DNA from: Trifolium pratense
Lineage: Eukaryota; Streptophyta; Magnoliopsida; Fabales; Fabaceae
NCBI RefSeq assembly: GCF_020283565.1
Contig: NC_060065.1
Coordinates: forward strand, 56,395,489 to 56,459,488
Reading direction: 5' to 3'
Length of the DNA stretch: 64,000 bases
Part shown: in pieces, positions 10,106 through 22,518 of the stretch
Position numbering within the stretch: position 1 is the first letter of the stretch
How the letters are laid out: the number at the start of each line of letters is the position of its first letter
The notes under the pieces: generated by a model
Seen by the model: the letters and a program-made list of their open reading frames with translations, nothing else
Told to the model about the DNA's origin: nothing
Databases searched by the model: none
Translations under genes and position numbers: made by a program

Positions 10106-13100
10106 TCAGGTACAAATGGCCTCCACTGAGAGTTTCTTCATGACATTTGGACATGGATCTCCGCCAAAATTTGCAGGCGACACGGTTACTTTGCACGAGT
10201 TCTGTCCAATGCAATTCTGCAACAACAATAGTCATTTTTTATTAATGAACCTAAAATATTTCATTATAGAGCCTTTAAAACTACCAAGGGTTTAATATTT
10301 GATACATTGTTTAAAAAGTTTAAAGCTGTCAAGCGTTAACAAATCAAAACCAATCATATATGTGTGACTTTAGAAGTAGTTATTATTGAAGTCAAATGGT
10401 TTTTTATGATCTGACGACTATGATTGATTGACAGTGTAAAAAATATTTACTCCAACAGTATATGAATTAAATCTAACTTCAAAAAGATAGCATGTTTTAT
10501 CAAGAAATCGATACCTTTTCAAAGGTATTATAAGACTTGTGAGCATGACAACTTCCTTCATGAAAGTTTCCACAAGACCCTACAGGAGTACCAAAGCTAG
10601 CAAATTTGATCGACGAGATTTTCTGTCCAGGGCCACATGATAAATGTGCTTTCGGCCTAACAGGTTTGTCAGCTTTGCCAGAAGTTTGCATCTGATAACT
10701 TATAACATTTGGTTGCCACTCATAAATATCAGCACATACACTATCTACATCCCTTCTAACCAAAAATATCCCATTAGGGTCTCCGCCCAATTCTTCAAAC
10801 ACAACCAATAAATTTCCGGTTGGCTTCAGCCATGAATGGGGAACATGGTACCTGAAATTACCATTCAGTGATTAGTTCGTCGAACATTAACTTTAAAGCA
10901 AGTTTTCATGTTTCTCACTTACCATCTTTGAGAAGCCTCGCCACAGTTACTTCTACATTTGTTCTCGTTATATGTTCCTGCATAGTCACAGTTACCACAG
11001 GTACCAGATGCTTTATAAGCAGGCCAGTAACGGCCGAGATTCTGTCCATTTAACCAAACTTGTCCTTTTCCCATACTTCCCATGTCTAAAGCAAACGGTG
11101 AAATTCCGTCTGGGGCATCAAAAGTAGTTTTGTACCAAGTCAGTGGCTGCATTTGAGAAACTAAACTCCCTTGAACCCAATCCACCGAGGAACTTCCACT
11201 GAGAGAATGAAGACTCAAGGCTTCACCATTGAGACCAACCTAAATAAAATGGTAATTTCAATGAATTTTGAGCAATAACAGGCAATAAGTGGCGAAGAAA
11301 GTGAGGTGAGTGTTTAAGGTAGAACCTTGTATGACCATTTCTGCCAAGACAAGTCCCTTCTACCCTCATTGAGACCATTTAATGTAATCGGGCCAAGAAC
11401 GCCAGCATTCCATGTTTCAAAATGAGGGCCAACATTCTGTGTTTCGGTAACAAGCAGAAAGTAAGTAATATAGAAATGTTAAGAAAGATCATTCTGCAAT
11501 ACAGTTCATGACTCAGACATATCGGTTTAGTAACAAACCGGGAGTCCAACTGCAACACTTAGAAGAGAGATTTTGTTGACACCAGGTCTGAGCTTCACAT
11601 TCTGGCTAAATGTTAGCTTGGGGAATTCTAAGCTTCCATATATAGTTCCTGTCAAAAGGAGAGTAACAAGATCAATATGTGAATAACGATGTCACCGGAA
11701 AATTATTGTGTATCATACCCTCAAAAGCATACATCAACTAATTTTAATCTACCATGAACTAGTACAATTATGCAAGTTGAAGATTTGGAATAATTTCAGA
11801 AGCACTGAGAATGCGGTGTGCTCCTCACCTGACAGCTGACCGTTGACGAAAACATGTAAAGCATGCCCAGCAGATAACACTGTAAGAACGGGTTCCTTTC
11901 CACTTCTTAGAAATCCTTCATTGGGATCAATCACAACACTAGCAAAAAAAAGAGAGCAAGAAAAATATAAGACATTGAAAAACCGAAATGAAAGATAAGA
12001 GTTGTCATTTAAAAACTGCAGAGTTGTTTATTACTCACTCTGTGGAGTACCACAAGTAATCGGTTAAATCTCTCGTTGTATTTAACTGCTCCAGTAGTCC
12101 AGTCATGACGAAGGAACTATCATCAGTAGACGCTGTTTGTTCAGTAAACACTTGCCAAGAGAGTCCGCCGTGAATAGGAACACGAGTCATCTTCATCTGG
12201 GCACTCTGCGAACCAACCTGTACAAAAAATTTGGAATTTTAATTTTGGATCATTGAGAGGAATATCTTTCCGTTCATTGCAGATGAAATTTAGTCCAACA
12301 AGATCATATAAACAAAAAATATGACATCATGTTTTATTTTTGTCTCACCCTTGCAGTGTTATAAACGGTGTTTTTGCAGTCAGGAAGAATGCTTATAGAC
12401 CAAGGAGGCAAGTTGTAATGCATATTTCCAAATGCCACCGTCGCATACGATTTTGGGTTATAGTTTGCAAGGAATGCAGCACAAGCTCCAGACTTCGATT
12501 TAAAGACATGAGCCTGCACATTGATAGTGAAAGACAGAAATTCAGTCTAGTTATAAAGCATTTTAAATAGGTTTGACAACTTTCACATAACTGAAACAAG
12601 TCATGCATACCTCTTGATAGTTTCCAATCCGTGTAACGGTAGGATCTCCAGAAATTAAAGCAGGTTCTGAGAGTTTTATTGCTCTGTGTAAATCCTTCAG
12701 ATGACCCCATTTCGGTTGCCTGAGCAATCCTGCACACAGAAGAAACAAAATTAAGAACCCTACTTAGGTGTGTAAAATACATGTGAGTTCTTCTTATTGG
12801 TTATGCCAAGTGTTGGAATCCTTTGTGTTTTACCATATTCATCAAGAGGTGCATCATAGTCATAGCTTGTAGCAATGAAAGGACCACCAGCAGTTCTCCC
12901 AAAATTTGTTCCACCATGATACTGAAATGAACAAAATGAATGGCCAAATTCAATATTTAAATATGGTGAACCTACAAAGTTACACATTAAATTCAATGAA
13001 TAATGAAGTTACCATGTAGTAATTGATAAATGATCCCCCTTTTTGTATAAATCTTGCAATTGAAAATGCCAAGTCTTCAGCAGGTCGGTGAGGTACCGGA

Positions 13101-14681
13101 CCTCCAAACTCGGTAAACCTGCAAGCGGAGGCATTGTATAGTCAAGCTTATATTATATCTAGCTTACATTTATCATATTCTTATGGAAACTTAACAAATA
13201 AGAAACAAAGCATCAATACCAGCCAGTCCAAGCTTCTGTCCACATCTTTGGTTTGTAAGCCGTATTTGGAGAGAAATAATCACAATAGAAGCCATTGCAG
13301 GTGTTAATCTATACAACGTTTTACGTCGAAATTAGAAGCTGAAATCCTTGGAAGCACAAAAGACTGAATCCAGAATATAAATGTTTTCTTAAAACGATAA
13401 AGTTCAGCTCAACTTACGACAGGATCAGGAGCATCGTCTTGCTTGCACATGATCCACGGAACTCCGGTACCAAGTCCTATAGCCATATCTGCTGCCCACT
13501 TTGTGTAGGATTTACCAGGAGCACCAATTTCATACTCCACAGGTCCATATTCATTTTCAATCTTTACATAATCACAAGTTCTAGTCAATAGTCAATAAAT
13601 AAAACCTAAGATAATAATATAAAGCAAAGTTGGATTAAGTGGAAAGCTAGCAGCATGTTTAGGCTACCTGTGATAGAATTATTGGACCTCCCTGAGTCTC
13701 ATATAACCTTTCTTCTTTCATCATACCAACAATCTTCTCAGTAAATTTTTGCATTTGAAACTTCATTATGGCAATGTAAAAAACCAAAAGTAATTAGAAG
13801 GTACTAATAATCAATTTTTAACAATTCTTAAGGTATAATTAGGACTGAAAATATTACCTTAAATGGACCATTGTCAGTTCTAAAACTAATACCAGGAATG
13901 TACTTAAGCCAAACAGGAAAACCCCTAAAAATCAATCAAACAAATCTGTTAAGATATTTTTAGTTTGACATGTGTCAAATATTTTTGCCAAAAATGAGGA
14001 AAGGAACAATTTCCCTACCCAAAATTCCACTCAGCACAAACATAAGGACCAATCCTTAGATGAACATAAAGACCAGCTTGCTGCACCAACTTTATGAACT
14101 TCACTAAATCATAGTTCCCCTCAAAATAATACTGCAACAATCAAATTAAAAAAGATTATTTTTCACTAATCACTCATAAGTCATAACTAATCACTGTTTA
14201 AGCAAAAAACTACTAAAAATGACATTGTTATAATTATCATTAATTATTAATATTATCATACTTTATCAGGTGAAGGTTCATGTCCATTCCAAAAAACATA
14301 AGTCTGAATCACATCTAAACCTCCTTCTTTAGCCTTCTGGATAAGATCTGGCCACATCTGAACAAAAAAAAAAATCAACTTTTTTATGCAAATCATATAA
14401 AAGACATTAGAAGAAACAAAAAGGAAGAAACTTTAAGACACCCATTTGATAAAAAACAAGAAAACACAATGACCCAGAAGCTTATTCCATAGTAAAAAAA
14501 TAAATAAAAATACCTCAGGAGTGCTTCTTGGATAATGAATGGATCCAGAAATGAGGATCCTTCTTTGGCCATTAATGGTGATAGCTTTAGAGTCATAAGA
14601 CACAGATGCAGTAACTGAACTAATCAAAGAACATGCTAGCTGAAGAAGTAGTAACAGAACCAGTGGTGGCATCTTCCACAT
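10106..14681 (-). CDS. BGAL1: Beta-galactosidase (GH35), BGAL1 type, with C-terminal SUEL lectin domain
   Basis: Eighteen exons: 14681-14514, 14357-14262, 14131-14019, 13924-13858, 13760-13668, 13561-13418, 13308-13220, 13118-13013, 12921-12834, 12729-12611, 12513-12349, 12217-12039, 11938-11829, 11648-11539, 11436-11326, 11239-10923, 10851-10515, 10216-10106. The CDS is 2,523 bp (840 aa). A signal peptide (about 1-25, cut near VTA-SV) sends it to the cell wall, where this family trims beta-linked galactose from pectin, xyloglucan or arabinogalactan side chains. The GH35 signature [14 protein letters not shown] carries the acid/base Glu183, and [10 protein letters not shown] carries the nucleophile Glu252. 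The last 85 or so residues (from [12 protein letters not shown]) are a Cys-rich SUEL/galactose-binding lectin domain. Length and motifs match intact plant enzymes, closest by memory to Arabidopsis BGAL1. An in-frame ATG three codons downstream (14672) is an alternative start. No lesion seen. Confidence 0.96.
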
Positions 14682-15573
14682 TATGAACTTGAAGTTGAAT
14701 AATGAATAGTAAAGTAGTAAACTAAACCTTATCTTTGAACTTGGTAAAGCAAAAACAATGAGCTGAAGAAGAGGGAAGTAGTAACAAAGAAATGACTTTG
14801 ATTCTACTTTTCCTCAATACTCTTTGTTTTGTTTCTGAGTTCACTTTTTCTTTTGTAGAGTGATAAATGAATATGAACAAAGAAAGATATAATTAATATT
14901 AAAATATATATTATAATATAAAGAAAACAGCTAAGTGTTTGAGAGAGGCAATGTTACTTTTTCTCTTTTTGTTTTGATGTTGTTTGGGTGAAGGTGCTTA
15001 AATAAATAAATAAATTAAAAGTGTTACTATTAAAATGACTTTAATTTGAAGGAAAATGGGAAGTGGTTTGTAGCTGGTTTTATAGAGTGAGGAGTGAAAG
15101 ATAGTTATGGATTGAGTGAGCAGTGAGAAGCAAGTAGGCCCCAAGCCAAACAGCAGTTGTCCTTGCTTACTCTAGTCTTACTCAGCACCCGTGATGCCGA
15201 CCTCATATCATGTTGGATGCATGGTTGTAAATTGTAATAATCTAATGGAATGTAAATTTCATAGGTTTAATATGCTTGTGGCTTTTTTGTTTGTTGCGGT
15301 ATTTTTATTCGGCTTAACTGGATGGTTTATTAGAGCAACAACATATAAGGTTCATGGAGTGAATAGTGTTGTGATTTTTTCAATAGGAAGTTTTATTTTT
15401 ACTCTTGTATTCGGTTTTAACTTTTAAGGTCTACATGTGTCGAAAGTTTAATATATTCAAGAGACTTAAAGAGCAATTGGCCGATTTAAGGGGTCGTTAG
15501 CAAGGTAAGTCCCCACATATATGACTTAAGAAATTTAGGGATTTCAAATTTGTATATAGGTGCAAATATTTCT
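14682..15573. other. Upstream region of the beta-galactosidase gene
   Basis: AT-rich 5' flank of the minus-strand gene. An open frame at 15191-15427 (+, 78 codons, hydrophobic) has no recognisable family and no gene-like context, so I do not call it a gene. Confidence 0.5.
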
Positions 15574-15890
15574 TTTGTGAATCCGAAGAAACCACACTAA
15601 TAAATCTTTTAGTGTGTGGAGCAAACGAATAAGCAATCAAACAAAATGAATGAGCAATAATCACACAAAAGTTGAAAAAAAGTAAAAGCGATAAAGAACA
15701 CGGTGAATTTATTTACCTAGTTCGGTTAAAACCAACCTACTCTGGGTGGAGAGAGTGCTCTTCATTCCACTATCAAACTTTCTGCTTGATTACAATGAAA
15801 TTCAATACAAAAAGAGTTGCAAGAAATAGATTTTCCCTATTTCTACCATTTTCTCAAATCTCTTCCCGTGACCAAGAGATTTCAATGATA
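15574..15890 (-). mobile_element. Inverted partial LTR, same family as the element at 3453-6322
   Basis: Read on the minus strand, this stretch follows the last half of the 671-bp LTR block by block: ATTGAAATCTCTTGGTCACG, gattgaat..tgtaatcaagc, gatagtggaa, cagagtaggttggtttt, gattgcttattcg, tttgctccacaca and ggattcacaa. Similarity is clear but well below that of the two complete LTRs. The start of the LTR is missing, and no internal region or target duplication is visible. Confidence 0.85.
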
Positions 15891-15957
15891 TAATGATTAC
15901 AAGATGAAAAAAAAAGAGTTATCAATGTCTAAACTCACACATTTAAATATGAAAAAA

Positions 15958-16033
15958 TGTAGAATCCAAGGTTCAAACCCCGGCGGCCACTCTAATGTCG
16001 TTGATAACTACCAATTGAGCTACACTTATGGGA
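15958..16033 (-). repeat. tRNA-derived SINE head (remnant)
   Basis: On the minus strand, TAGCTCAATTGGTAG fits the pol III A box and, about 30 bases later, GGGGTTTGAACC fits the B box. The stretch does not fold into a full tRNA that I can see, so a SINE promoter remnant is the likeliest reading. Nearby 16170-16345 is a further non-coding dispersed repeat (ctcccccggagaacctatgg). Confidence 0.55.
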
Positions 16034-17050
16034 CGTATATATTATTTTTTTTAAATAAAAAGAACTATTTGAATAATCGTTAATATAAATATTATTAATC
16101 AATCATTTAACATTTATTGGTTCAATTTAAAATATAATTGCTCTAAATTTTTTATTTTTTTTTAATCATGATATTGGTACGAAGTTTTCACCGTAGTTAG
16201 TGATAACTGATCTCCCCCGGAGAACCTATGGGACACACAAGGGGGGTTCTTCCATCCCAACTGAATTTTCTCCATACGCATGAGTCAATAATCAAACTAC
16301 TGACCAAATACTTAAAGGGACCAAGACCCTTTCCGCTTAGACCGATTCATTGTTGCTAAAAATATAATTATTAAATAATTCATAATTTAAACTTGACAAA
16401 TGAATATGACCCAAACAAAAAATTTTAATGAATTGAAAATTCATTAATACATACATTTGAAGTTAAAACCAAATGAATAATTTATCATACGTTTTTATTT
16501 TGAGTACTTCATCATACGTTTACATTCAAATGTACGCGCGTATAGTATTAAGCAACAATGAATGTACTTAATGTGTGGTGGCCATATTAGATGCCTACAA
16601 TATAAATAAAATTTCTCAATCTATCTATATCGATCTGTGGCTTTGTTTGTTCCAAGGTCAATCTTGGTTTGTAATTTTCTTATTCTTCCATATTTATTTT
16701 TGTTTTGATTCTCAAATTGATTAATTGTTTTATTTTTGTCTTTTGTTTTGGCAAATTGTTGTGCCTTTTTGAATTGTATTGGGTTTTTACTCGTTTTAGT
16801 TTGTGGCATTTGGCTATTTTAAGCCTCTTGTAGCAAACTTGAACTTGTTGTGTTTTTTCTCCAAGTTAGGTATGTTTTACACGGTTAAAAAAATTAATTA
16901 ATTGTTTTCTATTTCTTTGTAATTAGGTTTTGGTATTGATTTTCATTGAGTTTGACTTGACTTGAGTGAATTGTATGTTTGATTTTAGCCTTTGTTTTAG
17001 AAGCCTTTGTAGTAGGAAGTTTTTTACTAAGTTGATTTTTATTTTGTAGA
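16034..17050. other. 5' flank and leader of the first four-helix gene
   Basis: The left half is AT-rich repeat-like sequence. From about 16,640 it resembles the leader of the second gene copy (tggtttgt.attttcttat.ctt.catattta), so it is probably 5' UTR. The tattttgtag just before ATG 17051 could be the acceptor of a leader intron. Confidence 0.5.
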
Positions 17051-17791
17051 ATGTTAACTTCCATGTCAATGGGTCACAAGAACGAAGAATCTACTGCTCC
17101 TTACGTTGAAATCGAAGCATCACAAGACTCTAGCAATGTAATTCATACAACTTGATATGTCTTGATCAAAAAATATATTATCTCCGTTCCAAAATAAATA
17201 TCAAATAAGAGTTTTTCACACAAATTAAATTACAATTTTGTTGTCAAAACACGCGACACTTTTATGAAACTAATCCTTTTAAATATTGATGTGCGTTGGA
17301 CAAATCAGGAATGCGACACAAATGTGGTGAAAAGTGCTTCCCCTTCAAAACAAATTCACAATGATAATTGGATAGCAATAACTATTATGATTATAATTCA
17401 AGTACTCACACTGCTGCTTAATATCGGCTTTGCTATTTATAAAAAAGAAGATAATGTAGTACTAAGCTTACGGATGGCCTCTTTTATGCTTTCGTCGGCA
17501 ATTTTGAGGGTTGCATTGTTCACAATGTCCTTCGTCTTTGCATTAGTCTTAACGGTGCAATATGTTGAGTCTTCGTCCTTTCGCACGGTCGTTATCTTAA
17601 TGTTATGTATTACTCATCCGTATGGAACATTTATGTGGATGGTTGAAGCATCAAGGTACACTGTCCTCTGCAGCAACTCATATAGAATGAATGGTATCTT
17701 GTTTATCTCTCTTGGAGCTCTTGGATATATTTTTGTTAATATTTTGATCATGCTTTTGATTTATTGGAGACATAAAGAAGCAAGGTGGTGA
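17051..17791 (+). CDS. Uncharacterised four-helix membrane protein, tandem copy 1
   Basis: Exons 17051-17137 and 17309-17791 join in phase 0 and encode 189 aa. I do not recognise the family. The first 50 residues are polar (MLTSMSMGHKNEES...; ECDTNVVKSAS). Four hydrophobic segments follow at about 51-72, 83-111, 118-138 and 153-178, with short loops and a basic C-terminus (YWRHKEARW). A WMVEASRY motif lies between helices 3 and 4 and RMNGILFISLGALG begins helix 4; both recur in copy 2. The start is chosen because copy 2 begins with the same MLTSMSMGHK and because an in-frame stop lies upstream. No signal peptide or enzyme motif is visible, so the location (plasma membrane or endomembrane) is not predictable from sequence. 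Confidence 0.8.
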
Positions 17792-17806
17792 TCAATGAGT
17801 TGAAAG

Positions 17807-17841
<35 letters not shown>

Positions 17842-19439
17842 ATAAAAAAAAATAGTGTGATAAGTATCCATCAATAGGTTTGCTTGATTTTTCTTGAGTT
17901 TTGGTCTAATTTTCTCAACTTGTATTCTCTTTTTCTCCATTTATATTATTCAATAAAGTTTATAAAACTTGTTGCAGGTTAATATATTTTAATATTTGTG
18001 ATGCTAATATAATTGAGAGGTCAGATTCTTGCATATGATGTTATTCACCTAATAGTTTTTTTTTTTTGGTACAATTAACCTAATAGTTATAATTGCATCG
18101 TTATTGATATTTAAAACCCACCAAAGTTCTTCCTGTGACCTATGTTCTATAGAATAATTTGTGTTAGTTCCAGTGGTATCTACCCAAGTTGGCCATCAAT
18201 TATTTAATTTATACGAATCAAGATTACAAGATATTCTTGTACCAAAAAAAAAAAAAGATTACTATGTGTTTTTTTCCTAAAAAAAGTTTAAAATTGACTA
18301 TACCAAAATATATGTGTTAAATAATTATCTTAACAATTTAATTTATGTACACTTTTATTATTGTAAAGTTATTTTATACATGCGTCCAATAATATACTAA
18401 CACATCATATATTGTATTTAAAAATACATGGCGTGCATTCATTAAATAATGTGGCAGAGTGTAAAATTGTATGCTCGTCACCAAGTCTTTGAGTCTACAC
18501 CATCTTGTATTTTTCCTATTATGATTACGATTAATAAAAGTATATGAGTTTATCAATTTAAAAAAATAATAATTCAAAACCACATTTATTATCCATATCA
18601 AATGTGTTCCGGTGAATATAGCTAAGTTGGTAGAGATATCGAATTTTAAAATTTTTTTCCGACCAAATACCTTTTTTTTTTCCCTGAAACCATCAAATGT
18701 CTTTCCGTACACGTTTTTATTTTATATATCAATTTTTTTTTTTTTTTTTGGTAAAAATATTTTATGTTAGTTTTTTACAACATAAATTGTGGACAGATAT
18801 GAAATGTATAATTTTAAAAAATAAATAATTGAAGTTTAATATACTGTTAACATATTTTTTTTTATTGCGTAACTTTTTTTTTCTAAGTTGTTTTTTACGT
18901 GTAATTATTTGTTAAATTTTTATTTAATACAAAATAAAAATTTACGTATTAGCCTATTAAAAAATTATTAGCCTTGTAACCAAAAAAAATAAAAATTATT
19001 AGCCTTATTGGTATACATTCATTCATCAATCATCATACGTTTTTAATATGCATTCCTTATTGGTTTACATTCATCATCATCATACTTTTATTTTATTCCA
19101 ATCATCATACGTTTTTACTATTTTTATTCTTTTGAATAAATACGTTTACATTTTCTTTAATTTTGAATCATGTGATTAATTCTTTAATAAATGTGATATT
19201 TTGTTTTGACAAAATGAGTAAATGTGATTATTATGGCTACTTTTCAAAATGCATATCAATCTTTTTTGAAGTTTGGCTCTTGTTCTATTTCCTTCTCAGC
19301 TGCAAAATTGGTTTGTGATTTTCTTATCCTTTCATATTTATCTTTGATTTATCGTTGCTTTTTAAGTTTCATTTTGTTTTGGATCGTGTTTGTGGTAGTA
19401 AGCAGTTTTTTATTTAGTTGGTTTTCATTTTCATTTAGA
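17792..19439. other. Intergenic between the two four-helix gene copies
   Basis: This stretch is very AT-rich, with a (TTA)n microsatellite at about 17807-17838 and several poly-T runs. At 18605-18640, TAGCTAAGTTGGTAGAGA resembles a pol III A box with no clear B box, probably a SINE scrap. The leader of copy 2 begins near 19,230; an in-frame ATG at 19224 would extend that protein by 72 residues, but copy 1 lacks the equivalent. Confidence 0.5.
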
Positions 19440-20696
19440 ATGTTAACGTCCATGTCAATGGGTCACAAGAAGGAAGAATCTACTCCTTATGTTGAAATTA
19501 AGGCATCACAAGACTCTAACAGTGTAAGTCATGCAACTTGATAGGTTTCAAAATAAATATTCTTTTAAGACTTTTTGCTCATAACTTAAGAAATTCAATT
19601 TCATTCTAAAAAATGTGACACTTTTATATATACTAATTTACATATTGATTTGTTTTTCACTATCATAAATTAATTGGGAGTATGAATTTTATAGTTACTC
19701 ATATTTTTAGAGATGGTAATTCTTGTGGTGATTGTTTTCAAATTTTGGACTTTCATCTGATAGATCTGCCAATAGGCTTAAACCCTTTTTTAGGGTTGTA
19801 ATTATTTATGGAGGTTTTGGTCTAATCCCTTCCTATTTTTGTAATTCTCTCATCTCTTTTCTACTAATATATATATGTTTTGAGCTAGCATCCCTTTGCT
19901 ACTTCTCCTTTTGGAAAAAAAAAATAATGTGGAGTATATAGTTAATTGATTCAATAGGTTAAATTAGATAAAAGAATTTTTTTTAAAAAAAGTCTTTTCT
20001 CAATATATCTATTTTTTTTTTTTACAAAAGTAAATAATGTTATTTGGCTTTTAAAAGAATAATGTTTTTTTTAAAGTATTAAAATAATAAAAAGTAAATG
20101 ATTTATTCCATCTTGGTATACCTTTTCCATTTTTTTTTTAATGTCTACAAATATATACAATACAATAGTATGACATTTCTCCAAATGTATAGGCAAACCA
20201 GGAATGTGACACAAATGTGGCGAAAAGTGCTTCCAAGGATGAATATTATTGGATTGTGGTATTTTGTTCAATTTTCCAAGTAGCATTGGTGCTTATTATT
20301 ATGAACAGGGCTAATAATAATAATAATATTAAAAAAGAGACAGAAATACTAAGCTTATGGAGGGCCTCTTTTCTGCTCTCACCTGCAATTTTCCAAGTAG
20401 CATTGTTCATAATGACCTTTGTTTATGCATTAGTCTTCACAATGCTATATATTGTATCTTCACCCTTTCGTGTGCCATTTATCATAATATTATGTATTAT
20501 TCATCTATTTGGAGATAGTAAGTGGATGGTTGAAGCATCAAGATATATTGTCCTCTTCAAATCATTTAGAATGAATGGTATCTTGTTTGTGTCTCTTGGG
20601 GCTCTTGTTGTTATTTTGTTTAATCTTTTGATCGTGCATGTGATTTTTTGGAGACATCATGAAAGCAAAATAAAGAAGCAAGGTGGTGATCAATGA
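19440..20696 (+). CDS. Uncharacterised four-helix membrane protein, tandem copy 2
   Basis: Exons 19440-19523 and 20202-20696 join in phase 0 and encode 192 aa. The intron (678 bp) is longer than that of copy 1 (171 bp) but sits at the same place. Shared blocks with copy 1 include MLTSMSMGHK, ECDTNV.KSAS, WMVEASRY and RMNGILF.SLGAL, and the four hydrophobic segments align. Differences are an Asn run (NRANNNNN) in the loop after helix 1 and a longer polar C-terminus (HHESKIKKQGGDQ). Both copies keep an open frame through all four helices, which suggests that both are under constraint. Function is unknown. Confidence 0.8.
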
Positions 20697-20948
20697 AGTG
20701 GAAGTTATTTCCTACTACTGAAGAAAGTCTTTGTTGGATGTGGGCTAAAATATGTTTTTGGCTTATATTATAAATTTGGCTAATGCTACGGTGGACCACC
20801 TTCACAAGTTGTATTCTCTTTTTTCTCAGTTTACTCGGTAACTAAACTAAGTTATGAATCTTCACCACTTATGAATGTTTTGTAAAAAACAATTGTTTAA
20901 AATATTGACTATATCAAGATATATGCGTCAAATTTTAAAGCAGGCTAG

Positions 20949-21465
20949 TTAGGGAATTTCATAAACTGAAAGTCGACATGTTGCAGAGGCCTTTGGACAG
21001 GAAGATAATTCGATTTCTATCTTCTCATGTTGTTCCTTGTGACTCCATATTGTCATGGTTTTTAAAAGTCCAGCATTATTTAGAATATATCTTGCTAACA
21101 TAATGTCATGATGTAGGTCTTGAAGTGCAAAGTCTCGAATAGTGCATGTTCGAAGATATGATGAAAGGCATTCTGGAGCGGATTTTGGGACCACCCAACT
21201 TCCCTGTTCTCCGTTATCTGACTCACTTTGTGTCTTCTGTTAATAAGACCACGAAACAAAATTAATCATAAAGGTCGTGTCTTATGTTAAGAAAAGATAA
21301 ACAAACTAAATACAATTCTTAAACTTAATAAACCTGATAAAGGTCAAGATTTTGAAGTTTAGGACAGTGGTGGAGCACTTGTACTACCAACTCCGAAATA
21401 TTATTGATCACCACCAGATGAGTCAAATTATGGAAGGTGGGAAAATCATCATAATTAGTATACAT
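20949..21465 (-). pseudogene. F-box/FBD/LRR protein fragment (C-terminal LRR and FBD domain)
   Basis: Two in-phase exon-like blocks, 21465-21334 and 21236-20949, give 139 residues and a stop. The first has a leucine-rich-repeat pattern (FHNLTHLVVINN...LHHCPKLQNLDL). The second is an FBD domain (VPKSAPECLSSYLRT; ARYILNNAGLLKTMTI; ELSSCPKASATCRL). FBD proteins are usually SCF ubiquitin-ligase adaptors with an F-box at the N-terminus. Here no F-box or further LRR exons are found upstream: that space is filled by a decayed duplicate of the Mini-RNase III locus. I therefore read it as a truncated gene. The surviving frame is clean, so a short transcript cannot be excluded. Confidence 0.7.
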
Positions 21466-21607
21466 CTGAAAAAATTAAAATCAGAAATCAGACCACCAAC
21501 CAAAGATGACGACTAGAACAGAAAATCATATAATATCATATTAGTAATAAAAAGAACCTGCGGCGATAGTTGACATAAGTTATATTAATTACATTGCTAG
21601 AGTCATA

Positions 21608-22518
21608 TGAGATAAACTGTATAGGGAGTAGTTTAACAACCTGTAAAAACAATTTTTTATTCATTTGACAGTAGTATTATTTATACCATGCTATTTGGGT
21701 TAAGGTGCTCTAAGCCTGGATGTTGTGAATCTGACTCATGAAATACCAGAATACAGTTTCATATTAAACATCGGAAGCAATTTTTTTCCTGAAAAATTCC
21801 AAATATGCACAAATACAGTTCTGAACACTCCAAGTCCAAACTAACTTTGAAGCCTGCCAAAACATCCTCCAACGCCTAATGCACTTCTTTAATGCTAAAT
21901 TGCTAATATTGATATTGAGTTCATATAGACGACTTATTATATTGCACTATTGTATTCCAACTATATTTGGATGCACTTTCACAAGTTAAATAAATTTCGT
22001 TCTTACTTTACAGAATAGTATTTCCAAAATTTTGAAGACCTATTATGGCAAACCAATAAATTCACTCCTAACCAGCACTATAAGGCGATTTATTCAAATA
22101 ATTTCACTCCTAACCTAAAATGAAAAATAGGTGTGTTACCCTGAAAGTAACATAGTCTAACCTCTATTGATCTGATAAGAAGTTACTGTTTAGAAGTTTC
22201 TGAAGCAATGCATCCTGCAAACCAATAAAAAAGGACGTTACAATTGTAATTAGATTAGAAACATGTTTTTGGTGTTAATTAGCAATAATAAAAAGAAATC
22301 CAACAGGACTTCACTGGCCGGCTGAAGCCAAAATCACATTGTTTTGCTTCCTTGACCAAAATTTCAGTTTAGAAACAGGAAGAAAAAAATGCAGAAAATG
22401 GTGATTAGGGCATAAAGACACTCACAATGAAAAGCAAGAGTATGCCATTCATAAATTTTTTAAAACTTTCAATTTCATTTCTTGTTCCCACCTTGAATGA
22501 TGTCTGTTTCCGCTATTT
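21608..22518 (-). repeat. Partial duplicate of the Mini-RNase III locus (source copy 27921-28879)
   Basis: Long collinear similarity to 27921-28879, inside the Mini-RNase III gene: gggagtagtttaacaacctg, aagtccaaactaactttgaa, ctaatgcacttctttaatgc, tttcacaagttaaata and ttcccaccttgaatga. It covers parts of introns 3 and 4 and exon 4. Several indels separate the copies, so the duplication is not recent. Confidence 0.88.
22162..22214 (-). pseudogene. Duplicated exon 4 of Mini-RNase III with a nonsense codon
   Basis: This 53-bp block, flanked by AG and GT splice dinucleotides, matches exon 4 of the gene at 26314-30047 (28450-28502). It reads DALLQKLLNSNFLSDQ and then TAG, where the functional copy has GAG. 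No other exon of the gene is present nearby, so it is a dead fragment. Confidence 0.85.

Noticed and set aside
15191..15427. 78-codon hydrophobic plus-strand frame
   Set aside because: No family, no splice partners, and AT-rich DNA often gives hydrophobic frames.
15958..16033. Functional tRNA gene
   Set aside because: A and B boxes are present but there is no acceptor stem or anticodon arm, so a SINE remnant is more likely.
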